Below, piece after piece: positions 9,217-14,595 of a DNA stretch of 14,595 nt. The notes under the pieces are model-generated. The model made no database searches. It worked only from the letters and a program-made list of their open reading frames with translations, and was not told the origin of the DNA. Each line of letters begins with the position of its first letter. The stretch's first letter is position 1. This stretch comes from WVZL01 sp041862375 (GTDB lineage Bacteria; Acidobacteriota; Aminicenantia; Aminicenantales; Aminicenantaceae), in NCBI GenBank assembly GCA_041862375.1, contig JBGVTE010000123.1, positions 1-14,595 on the forward strand. Reading direction: 5' to 3'. The translations under genes and the position numbers were made by a program.

Positions 9217-9236
9217 ATTGAGGGCTATCCCCAATT
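9216..9236 (+). terminator. Hairpin at the end of the M81 gene
   Basis: AATTG and GGG (with one bulged A between them) pair with CCCCAATT over a CTAT loop, giving 8 pairs right at the stop codon. There is no T-run; the following TTGACAATTTG is not a terminator tail. It may be an mRNA 3'-end hairpin or an attenuation element between the M81 and GGT genes. Confidence 0.35.
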
Positions 9237-9258
9237 TGACAATTTGAAAGGAGGAAGA

Positions 9259-9306
9259 ATGAGATTAAGGATTTGTAAGAAAAGTTGTATTGTTGAAAAG
9301 ATGTGA
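9259..9306 (+). CDS. Possible 15-codon leader peptide
   Basis: An AAAGGAGG-like ribosome-binding site (9247-9254) is followed at good spacing by an ATG. It opens the peptide MRLRICKKSCIVEKM before a TGA. The ribosome site is as strong as those of the two real genes downstream. The peptide is basic, has two cysteines and resembles nothing I know. It may be a leader peptide for the GGT gene, the remnant of a lost gene, or chance. Confidence 0.2.
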   Translation: MRLRICKKSCIVEKM

Positions 9307-9396
9307 GCCCATCTTTCTGTAGAATATCAGCTTAAAGAAGAATGATAATTATTAGATAACTTTTTTGGATGTAAAATAACAAGCTATGGGGAATGA

Positions 9397-9424
9397 AAAG
9401 CCTGACCTTAATCTGAAAGGAGGT
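9397..9424 (+). repeat. Shared leader motif, copy 1, with strong ribosome-binding site
   Basis: AAAGCCTGACC (9397-9407) is followed within 10 bases by AAAGGAGG (9417-9424), just before the GGT start. The same 11-mer and the same ribosome site precede the M24 gene (copy 2, 11332-11352). Confidence 0.5.
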
Positions 9425-9428
9425 TGAG

Positions 9429-11306
9429 ATGTTTATAGCTGAGAAAGAAACTATTATAAACTGGAAGGCAGCTTTACTGCTTATAATCTTTCTTTTCCCC
9501 GCAGTCAGTATGAATGCTGGCCGTACAGAGAAGCCTGTTCTTCACGGAAAGAGCTGGATTGCCATTACCGGCAAACCGCTCGGTGCTGTGGCTGGAGCTA
9601 AAATATTTGACCGAGGCGGAAATGCAGTTGATGCAGCCTGTGCCATGCTGGGAGCTGTCTGCACTATGTGGGATGTGTTGAGCTGGGGTGGAGAAACCCA
9701 GGTTCTTATTTATAATCCACATACTAAAAAGGTCCTTGGGATTAACGCATTAGGTGCAGCTCCTACCGGTGCAACACCTGAATTCTTTAAAGACAAAGGA
9801 TTGGAATATCCCCCTGCTTATGGCCCCCTGGCTGCAGTAACTCCAGGAACACCCGGAGGTTTGATGGTCATGCTGGCTGAGTTTGGTACCATGAGCTTAA
9901 AGGAGGTGTTGAAGCCTGCAATGGAGATGGCTGAAGGGTATCCGATAGAGAAGCAGCTTGCAGATACTATAGAGGGAAGGAAAGACTGGATTAAAGAGTG
10001 GCCTTACTCCAGGAAAGTTTTGCTCCCTCACTTGGGAGATAAACGGGAGGCTCCATATCCAGGAGAAGTGTTCCGCCAGCCGGATTTGCTGGAAACTCTT
10101 AAAAAGCTGGTCGGGGCTGAACAGAAGGCTCTGACTGAAGGCAAAAATCGCAAGGAGGCAATCTATACAGCCTATGACCGGTTTTACAGGGGGGATATAG
10201 CCCAAGAATTTGTGCGTGGCTGCCAGGAACAGGGCGGACTCATAACCATGGAAGACCTTGCCAACTGGAAAGTATATATCGAGGAACCAGTTATGACTAC
10301 TTACAAAGGAATCAAAGTCTACAAACTGACTTGCTGGGTTCAGGGACCTGTGCTCCTGCAGATGTTGAACTTATTGGAGAATATCGACCTGAAATCAATG
10401 GGATTTAACAGCGCCCGGTATATCCATACTCTCTATCAGGTGATGAACTTGGCTTTTGCAGACCGGGACTTCTACTACGGAGATCCGTATTTTCTTCCAG
10501 AGGAGCCGATTGAAGGATTACTTTCCAAAGAATACGCAAAGGAACGACTCAAGCAGGTTATGTGGACTGAGAATAATCCTGATGTAAAACCCGGGAATCC
10601 CTATCCCTTCGAAGGAAAGAAAAACCCCTACCTTCACCTTCTTGAGAAATGGTCAAATGTTGGAGATTCGAATCCTGAATTGTGGAGCAGGGAACAGAGG
10701 ATGGCCTTCGAAGAAAGCTTTGTAGGGGGAACCACCTCTATCCAGGCTGCTGACAAAGAAGGATGGATAGTTTCTGCTACTCCAAGTGGCGGCTGGATTC
10801 CTGCTTGTATCGCCGGCAAAACGGGTATAGGAATGAGCCAGCGGATGCAGAGCTTTGTTCTTGATGAGGCAAAAAATCCATTTAATGTAGTTGCTCCGGG
10901 CAAGAGGCCCCGTGCTACTTTGACGCCAAGCCTTGCTATAAAAGATGGAACCCCCTTTCTCTCTTTTTCTGTCCAGGGTGGAGATACTCAAGATCAAAAT
11001 TTGCTTCAGTTATTCTTGAACGTCGTTGAATTTGGAATGAATATTCAGGAAGCATGCGAGGCACCAAACATAGTGAGCTATCAGATGCAGAGCTCGTTTG
11101 GAAAACATGAAGCTGTACCGGGCAGGCTTCGCCTCAATGAAGAAGTTCCTCAATGGGTGAGGGAGAAGCTCGGGAGGATGGGGTACAAGCTGGATTACAG
11201 GAAGTATACATCAGGCCCGCTCAACGCTATCTTTTTTGACTGGAAAAACGGAACCCTCTGGGGAGGTTCCAGCAATTACGGAGAAGACTACGGCATTGCC
11301 TGGTAG
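9429..11306 (+). CDS. Exported gamma-glutamyltransferase family protein (YwrD-like)
   Basis: The 625-residue protein has a signal peptide at about 1-30 (hydrophobic core AALLLIIFLFPAV). It is a full-length Ntn-hydrolase of the GGT family: GGNAVDAA (63-70), VTPGTPGGL (137-145), and GGTTSIQAAD (433-442), where T435 aligns with the E. coli nucleophile T391, the residue freed by self-cleavage into large and small subunits. GKRPRATLTPS (491-501) and VQGGDTQDQ (515-523) follow. The arginine that binds the gamma-glutamyl carboxylate in classical GGT (FREMAP block) is replaced by INALGAAP, with L108 at the arginine position. The QGGDxQ block is also of YwrD type. Self-cleavage is likely, but classical glutathione hydrolysis is doubtful; the substrate may be another amide or gamma-glutamyl compound. 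AAAGGAGG 4 bases before the ATG fixes the start. The gene lies between M81 and M24 genes. Confidence 0.9.
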   Translation: MFIAEKETIINWKAALLLIIFLFPAVSMNAGRTEKPVLHGKSWIAITGKPLGAVAGAKIFDRGGNAVDAACAMLGAVCTMWDVLSWGGETQVLIYNPHTKKVLGINALGAAPTGATPEFFKDKGLEYPPAYGPLAAVTPGTPGGLMVMLAEFGTMSLKEVLKPAMEMAEGYPIEKQLADTIEGRKDWIKEWPYSRKVLLPHLGDKREAPYPGEVFRQPDLLETLKKLVGAEQKALTEGKNRKEAIYTAYDRFYRGDIAQEFVRGCQEQGGLITMEDLANWKVYIEEPVMTTYKGIKVYKLTCWVQGPVLLQMLNLLENIDLKSMGFNSARYIHTLYQVMNLAFADRDFYYGDPYFLPEEPIEGLLSKEYAKERLKQVMWTENNPDVKPGNPYPFEGKKNPYLHLLEKWSNVGDSNPELWSREQRMAFEESFVGGTTSIQAADKEGWIVSATPSGGWIPACIAGKTGIGMSQRMQSFVLDEAKNPFNVVAPGKRPRATLTPSLAIKDGTPFLSFSVQGGDTQDQNLLQLFLNVVEFGMNIQEACEAPNIVSYQMQSSFGKHEAVPGRLRLNEEVPQWVREKLGRMGYKLDYRKYTSGPLNAIFFDWKNGTLWGGSSNYGEDYGIAW

Positions 11307-11331
11307 GTGGGCTGAAGTTATCCAAGTTATG

Positions 11332-11352
11332 AAAGCCTGACCCCAAAGGAGG
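11332..11352 (+). repeat. Shared leader motif, copy 2, with strong ribosome-binding site
   Basis: AAAGCCTGACC (11332-11342) leads after two bases into AAAGGAGG (11345-11352), just before the M24 start. It matches copy 1 in front of the GGT gene. Confidence 0.5.
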
Positions 11353-11359
11353 ATAAGAT

Positions 11360-12727
11360 ATGTTTAATAAGCAGGTCCTGAAATTTTTTACATTTATTTC
11401 TGCAGCAATCTTGCTGGTAGTTGCAGTCAATTCTTATGCTCAAAATCCTGACTTTGAAGCAGCAAGCGACAGCAGTAATATACTGGCTGAGAGGGAAAGA
11501 GCGCGAATTATGAATGAATGGCTGAAATGGAGGCTGGAAAATATCATACCGGAGCTGATGAGAAGAGAAGGAATTGATATGTGGCTCATCATCAATCGTG
11601 AATACAATGAAGATCCAGTTTACATCAGCCTTGTTCCTGAGCCTGCGATGTCAGCTCGAAGGACGTCTATCCTAATTTTTCACGACCGCGGTAAAGAGCA
11701 AGGAGTCGAGCGGTTGTCAGGAAGCTACTTCGGTATAGGGAAATGGTATAAGTCAACCTGGAAAGATAAAAAGAAAAAACAATTTGAGAGCCTGGCTGAA
11801 GTTATCAAGAAGCGAAATCCAAAAAAAATTGGGATCAATATTTCCCCAACCTTTAGATTTGGCGATGGATTAACTATAAGCCTCAAAGAAAAACTTGAAC
11901 AAGCACTTGGCCCTGAATACTCTTCCCGGTTCGTTTCAGCAGAAAAGCTCTGTCTCGGCTGGCTTGAGACGAGGAGTCCCCAGGAAATCAGTGTTTACAG
12001 GCACATTTGCGGAATTGCCCATGATATCATTGCTGAGTTTTTCTCCAATAAAGTCATCGCTCCTGATGTCACGACAACTGACGATGTTGTCTGGTGGATC
12101 AGGCAAAAAATTACAGATCTTGGATTAAAACCCTGGTTTCAACCATCGATTTCAATTCAGAGGCACAAAAAGGAGGCAGCCAAGTATGGCGATAACAGAA
12201 AGGTCATCAGGAGAGGCGATCTTCTCCACTGTGATGTAGGAATTGTGTACCTTGGACTCTGTACAGATATGCAGTTGCATGCATATGTCTGTAGAGTTAG
12301 TGAAAATGAGGCACCTGAAGGTTTAAAGGAAGCTTTGAGGAAAGCAAATAGAGTGGGAGAGATTTTCATGAATGAATTTAAAGCCGGCAGGACGGGAAAT
12401 GAGATTACAGATTCAACGATGGAGAAAGCACAGGCAGAGGGACTCAGAGCACTTATTTATTCCCATCCAATAGGATTTCACGGACATGGAGCGGGCTGTT
12501 CTATGGATGCTAGGCCGCTGGAGCGAGCTCCTGAGGGAATAAGGATCGAGATGGAGTACCCCCTGTACCCAAATACCTGCTACGCTATTGAATTCAGCTG
12601 CACGACCAAAGTTCCTGAATGGGAAAACCAGGATGTTAGGATTGGCTTCGAAGAGGATGCTGTTTTTACTGGAGAAGGCTGCAGATTTATCGATGGCCAC
12701 CAGATCAAATTTTATTTAATTAAATAA
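11360..12727 (+). CDS. Exported M24 family metallopeptidase (Xaa-Pro dipeptidase/aminopeptidase-like)
   Basis: The 455-residue protein has a clean signal peptide (hydrophobic 9-23, likely cleavage after SYA at 27). A creatinase-type N-terminal domain follows (about 45-200), then a pita-bread catalytic domain (about 210-455). The five metal ligands of M24 enzymes can be placed: D292 (LLHCD), D303 (CTDMQ), H376 (FHGHGAG), E411 (YAIEFS) and E432 (FEEDAV). It should therefore be an active dinuclear metallopeptidase in the periplasm or outside the cell, cleaving Xaa-Pro or related bonds. Substrate choice cannot be read from sequence. AAAGGAGG 7 bases before the ATG fixes the start. It begins 53 bases after the GGT gene and shares its leader motif, so co-transcription is likely. 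No clear terminator follows; mobile-element debris begins within about 100 bases. Confidence 0.92.
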   Translation: MFNKQVLKFFTFISAAILLVVAVNSYAQNPDFEAASDSSNILAERERARIMNEWLKWRLENIIPELMRREGIDMWLIINREYNEDPVYISLVPEPAMSARRTSILIFHDRGKEQGVERLSGSYFGIGKWYKSTWKDKKKKQFESLAEVIKKRNPKKIGINISPTFRFGDGLTISLKEKLEQALGPEYSSRFVSAEKLCLGWLETRSPQEISVYRHICGIAHDIIAEFFSNKVIAPDVTTTDDVVWWIRQKITDLGLKPWFQPSISIQRHKKEAAKYGDNRKVIRRGDLLHCDVGIVYLGLCTDMQLHAYVCRVSENEAPEGLKEALRKANRVGEIFMNEFKAGRTGNEITDSTMEKAQAEGLRALIYSHPIGFHGHGAGCSMDARPLERAPEGIRIEMEYPLYPNTCYAIEFSCTTKVPEWENQDVRIGFEEDAVFTGEGCRFIDGHQIKFYLIK

Positions 12728-12817
12728 AATTATTGAATTTCATATCTAATTAATAGAGATTATCCCAAAGCGACGGGACAAAGAGTCTTTAAAATATAAG
12801 GTAACATGATGATGTGA

Positions 12818-12889
12818 TGCACCTCCTCCGGGAGTCTATTGTGTGATAGACTACCCGGGAGATTACAAAATCTAAATTTAGGGGGTGCA
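12818..12889 (+). ncRNA. Three-way-junction RNA in the IS110 leader; candidate bridge-RNA part or translation-control element
   Basis: The 72 bases directly before the IS110 transposase fold neatly. The outer stem pairs 12818-12826 with 12881-12889 (9 pairs, one G-U). Hairpin 1 pairs 12828-12839 with 12846-12858 (12 pairs, one bulged A at 12853, 6-base loop). Hairpin 2 pairs AGATT (12860-12864) with AATCT (12869-12873). The right arm of the outer stem contains the GGGGGTG ribosome-binding site, whose ATG is at 12893. Known: IS110-group elements encode a bridge RNA 5' of the transposase, which guides target choice. This unit is shorter than the described bridge RNA, and its loops look too small for target- and donor-binding loops. 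It may be only part of one, or a fold that keeps transposase translation low. The fold is seen; the role is inferred. Confidence 0.45.
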
Positions 12890-12892
12890 CAG

Positions 12893-13424
12893 ATGAATTA
12901 TATGGGTATTGACCATCATAGGCAATACTCGCACATCACTTTGCTGGATGAGAAAGGAGAAAAGCTCAAATCCGGAAGGGTTGGAAATCTTCGCAGTGAA
13001 GTGGAGAAGTTTCTCTACGGGATTGAGGATGTGAAAGCGGTGGTGGAGGCTGGGAGGTCGAGCTATACGATGGTGGACGCTTTGGATGAGATGGGAATTG
13101 AGGTGACTATTGCCCACCCGAAAGAAGTGAAAGCGATTGCCAAGGCGAAGATAAAGACGGACAAGCGGGACTCCTGGATATTAGCTCATCTCTTGCGTAC
13201 GGATTTGATTCCTGAGGTCTACAAACGTTCTCGGGAGAATCGTAGCTATCAGAGGGTATTGCGTCAGAGGGCTTTTATGTGGGGAGCATGACTCGGGTGA
13301 AAAACCGGATTTAAGCTCTTCTTTCACAGCAATCGGAAGATGTTCGAGAGGAGATCTCTCGGGTAGAGAATCTTTTTGGTACCAAGGGGATGAAGGTGCT
13401 CACGGGGCTTTCATTACCTGGCGG
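12893..13424 (+). pseudogene. IS110 family transposase, frameshifted and 3' truncated
   Basis: The frame from ATG 12893 (ribosome site GGGGGTG) encodes 132 residues to a TGA at 13289. It is the DEDD/RuvC-like half of an IS110 transposase: D7 in YMGIDHH, E52 in VVEAGRSS, D90 and D93 in KTDKRDS, then LLRTDLIPEVY. Homology continues in another frame from 13288 (MTRVKNRI, a TAA where Q or H is expected, then ALLSQQ through LFGTKGMKVLTGLSLPG). So there is one frameshift near 13275-13287 and one nonsense codon. After about 13416-13424 the sequence switches to a reverse-strand IS91-type transposase. The serine-carrying C-terminal transposase domain is missing, so the element cannot move by itself. 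The DEDD half is still an intact, translatable piece. The earlier TTG at 12839 lies inside the hairpin and is a poor start. Confidence 0.88.
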
Positions 13425-13756
13425 TGAGGCACATCCAAAAGAAGCCGCTCCCTCATCCACTCACCCCACTCCTCACGCCGTTTGGCATGACAGGAGGGGC
13501 AGAATCCCCTAACTTTACAGGAAAAATGCAATAAAAACTCTTTCCCACAATCTCCGCACCGAATCCGCGCAAAGCCGCACTTCGGATTTCCACAGTCCAG
13601 GTACTTCTCGACTATTTCCTTAATAACCGGGCGAAAATAACCATACTTTCTCTCGAAGCAATTCTCATATTCTGAGACAAACTCCTCAAAATAATGAAAC
13701 ATCACCCGGTAGAAGACAGTGCGTTCCGGATGTCGCTGGCGATATATCCCGGCCAT
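13416..13756 (-). pseudogene. IS91-type transposase, N-terminal fragment with zinc-binding domain
   Basis: The reverse strand from ATG 13756 encodes about 114 residues of the N-terminal part of an IS91/ISCR-like transposase. The phrase YLDCGNPKCGFARIRCGDCG, the FSCKVRGFCPSCHAKRREEW region and DVPHRQV are typical of the zinc-binding domain: C55, C60, C67, C70, C80, C86, C89 and H90. The HUH-type rolling-circle catalytic domain with its tyrosine is absent. After HRQV the frame runs into IS110 sequence and stops at 13400, so the last four codons are not its own. An in-frame stop lies six codons upstream of the ATG and no good ribosome site is visible. It is a dead fragment. Confidence 0.85.
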
Positions 13757-13805
13757 AACAGGGAGGAAGATTCAAGAAACGGGCCAGGATGTTGGTAAAG
13801 CGTGA

Positions 13806-14066
13806 ACAGATTCTTTTCCCCTGGAAGAGATATATACTCACTTCCAACTCATACAAAAAAATGTAAACAACAGCTTACTTTTATGTGATGGAAAGGACTA
13901 CTTCTATTTTAACGGTTCAAGAGTTGTTGGGGCATACTACTTCAAGAGTAACACTTGGGTATACTCATACCTCTATGAACAGGAAAAAAGAGGCAGTTAT
14001 CGCGTCACAAATCTGTCACACCTCGATGGATTTTTAAAACTGATTGAAAACAAAGTAATTAAATAG
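13806..14066 (+). pseudogene. C-terminal fragment of an unknown protein, no start codon
   Basis: An open frame of 86 codons ends at TAG 14064. It reads like real protein, rich in aromatic residues, for example YFYFNGSRVVGAYYFKSN and TWVYSYLYEQEKRGSY, ending LSHLDGFLKLIENKVIK. There is no ATG or GTG with a ribosome site in it, and a stop (13803) precedes it. It is probably the tail of a gene cut off when the neighbouring IS debris arrived. I do not recognise the family. Confidence 0.4.
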
Positions 14067-14077
14067 GAAAAAATGGG

Positions 14078-14141
14078 ATGCAAGGGACTTAAAATCCCTC
14101 GTTGATTATCCAATGTGCCGGTTCGAGTCTAGTCCTCGGCA
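14078..14141 (+). tRNA. Decayed 3' part of tRNA-Leu(UAA), possible attachment-site remnant
   Basis: A perfect anticodon arm (AGGGA 14083-14087, loop CTTAAAA, TCCCT 14095-14099) carries anticodon TAA at 14090-14092. A leucine-type long variable arm follows (CGTTG with CAATG, 14100-14115). Then come the T-loop TTCGAGT (14122-14128) and an acceptor 3' strand CCTCGGC plus discriminator A (14134-14141), with no CCA encoded. The acceptor 5' strand and D-arm are missing upstream: the sequence before 14078 is the end of a protein fragment. The T-stem has one mismatch and two G-U pairs. It cannot be a working tRNA. A tRNA 3' remnant is the usual scar of an integrated element. Confidence 0.75.
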
Positions 14142-14194
14142 TTATTTTTACCTCATATGCCTTTGATTTAAGTTAATTGCCAAACCGTATCAGG

Positions 14195-14211
14195 CTGGCA
14201 TAATAATTGCT
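14195..14211 (+). promoter_or_regulatory. Sigma-54 type -24/-12 promoter
   Basis: CTGGCATAATAATTGCT has the GG and GC elements at the exact 12-base spacing of sigma-54 promoters (consensus YTGGCACGN4TTGCW). It differs only at the C and G after TGGCA. It points towards the exported-protein gene starting at 14533, about 320 bases downstream, or towards the fragment in between. No enhancer-binding activator is visible in the window. Confidence 0.5.
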
Positions 14212-14323
14212 TCATTCCATTAAATGGGAGGGAGTAGTTTATTATTTTATGAGGGGAGAAAGTTCTGATCTTATAATTTTCTTCTTCGGAATAACTCAAA
14301 CAGTTATTTTTTCAAAGGCGTAA

Positions 14324-14461
14324 ATTTTATTTACAGACGGTTCTTTAAATGGAGTGCATAATGCAAAAAAAATTGCTGCTAATTTTTATGAAGAAGATGT
14401 CGGCTATAGACAGCCAAAGGCAACCGTCACTTTTATATCAAAAAAAAATAAGAATTTGTAA
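14324..14461 (+). pseudogene. Possible protein-coding fragment of unknown family
   Basis: After a TAA at 14321 the same frame is open for 45 codons and looks protein-like: TDGSLNGVHNAKKIAANF, then YEEDVGYRQPKATVTFIS, ending at TAA 14459. It has no good start of its own. In the same frame upstream an ATG at 14249 opens 24 codons to the TAA at 14321, so a gene broken by a nonsense codon is possible. The longer overlapping frame starting at ATG 14349 looks less natural and runs into the next gene's start. No family recognised. Confidence 0.25.
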
Positions 14462-14532
14462 AGGGCATAAATTGACAGGCGGCTTAATGAGTATTAAGAT
14501 TTTAAAAAGAAGAAGGTCAGAGGGAGGGCAAG

Positions 14533-14595
14533 ATGAAAAACAAAACTAATGTTTTTTCAATTGTTCTTTTCTTTTCAGCTTTTATTATGACTATT
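14533..14595 (+). CDS. Start of an exported protein, cut by window end
   Basis: The ATG follows AGGGAGGG at normal spacing and encodes MKNKTNVFSIVLFFSAFIMT up to the window end: a basic N-terminus then a hydrophobic core, as in a signal peptide. The rest is outside the window, so function is unknown. The sigma-54 type site at 14195 may drive it. Confidence 0.65.
   Translation, partial: MKNKTNVFSIVLFFSAFIMTI

Noticed and set aside
9343..9357. Fur-box-like TGATAATTATTAGAT upstream of the GGT gene
   Set aside because: The first half matches the Fur consensus but the second half fails at three positions, and the surrounding DNA is AT-rich enough to give this by chance.
12828..12858. Hairpin read as an IS200/IS605 subterminal palindrome or as a terminator of the M24 gene
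   Set aside because: No HUH Y1 transposase is nearby, no T-run follows, and the hairpin is part of a larger fold tied to the IS110 start.
12839..12892. Earlier TTG start extending the IS110 transposase by 18 codons
   Set aside because: It lies inside a hairpin arm with no ribosome site, and family proteins start at the YMGID block reached from ATG 12893.
14083..14099. Group I intron in the tRNA-Leu(UAA) anticodon loop, a classical intron site
   Set aside because: The anticodon loop is contiguous (CTTAAAA), so nothing is inserted there; the missing 5' half is a truncation.
14349..14549. 66-codon open frame near the window end
   Set aside because: It has no ribosome site, overlaps the well-supported start at 14533, and another frame across the same bases reads more like protein.
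1..14595. CRISPR array, rRNA or plasmid origin
   Set aside because: No regularly spaced direct repeats, rRNA-like blocks or iterons are seen anywhere in the window.

Overview
The window looks like a chromosomal segment from an AT-leaning (by eye, under 50% GC), Gram-negative-type bacterium. Three things suggest the Aminicenantes/Acidobacteriota side of the tree: Ser/Thr kinases fused through a membrane helix to a TolB/FlgO-like domain and TPRs, several exported hydrolases with signal peptides or possible lipoboxes, and IS91-type and IS110-type transposase debris. This placement comes from gene content only, with no marker gene in view, so confidence is moderate.

Layout. 1-1742: 3' part of a membrane-anchored TolB/FlgO-TPR protein, probably the output half of a receptor-like kinase that starts outside the window. 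1805-4300: a complete paralogue with zinc ribbon, Ser/Thr kinase, membrane helix, TolB/FlgO-like domain and TPRs. 4581-7369: three single genes on the same strand, an exported LolA-like protein, a cytoplasmic ARPP-1 family protein and a lipoprotein-like toast-rack (LiaF-like) protein. 7666-12727: three exported hydrolases in a row, an M81 (MlrC-like) metallopeptidase, a YwrD-like gamma-glutamyltransferase homologue and an M24 (Xaa-Pro dipeptidase-like) metallopeptidase. The last two share a leader motif and a strong AAAGGAGG ribosome-binding site.

From 12728 to the end is a mobile-element graveyard. It holds a folded three-way-junction RNA leader, a frameshifted and truncated IS110 transposase, a reverse-strand IS91-type transposase N-terminus fused to it at a sharp junction, and a headless C-terminal protein fragment. 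A decayed 3' half of tRNA-Leu(UAA), a sigma-54 type promoter and another protein fragment follow. The first 21 codons of a new exported protein start at 14533.

How the genes may work together: the kinase pair would sense and relay signals at the membrane, while the hydrolase trio could take apart peptides, including gamma-linked or otherwise modified ones, outside the cytoplasm. The trio is a real physical cluster, but the shared pathway is inference. The least ordinary signals are the three-way-junction RNA before the IS110 gene, the tRNA-Leu remnant, and the M81/GGT/M24 cluster.
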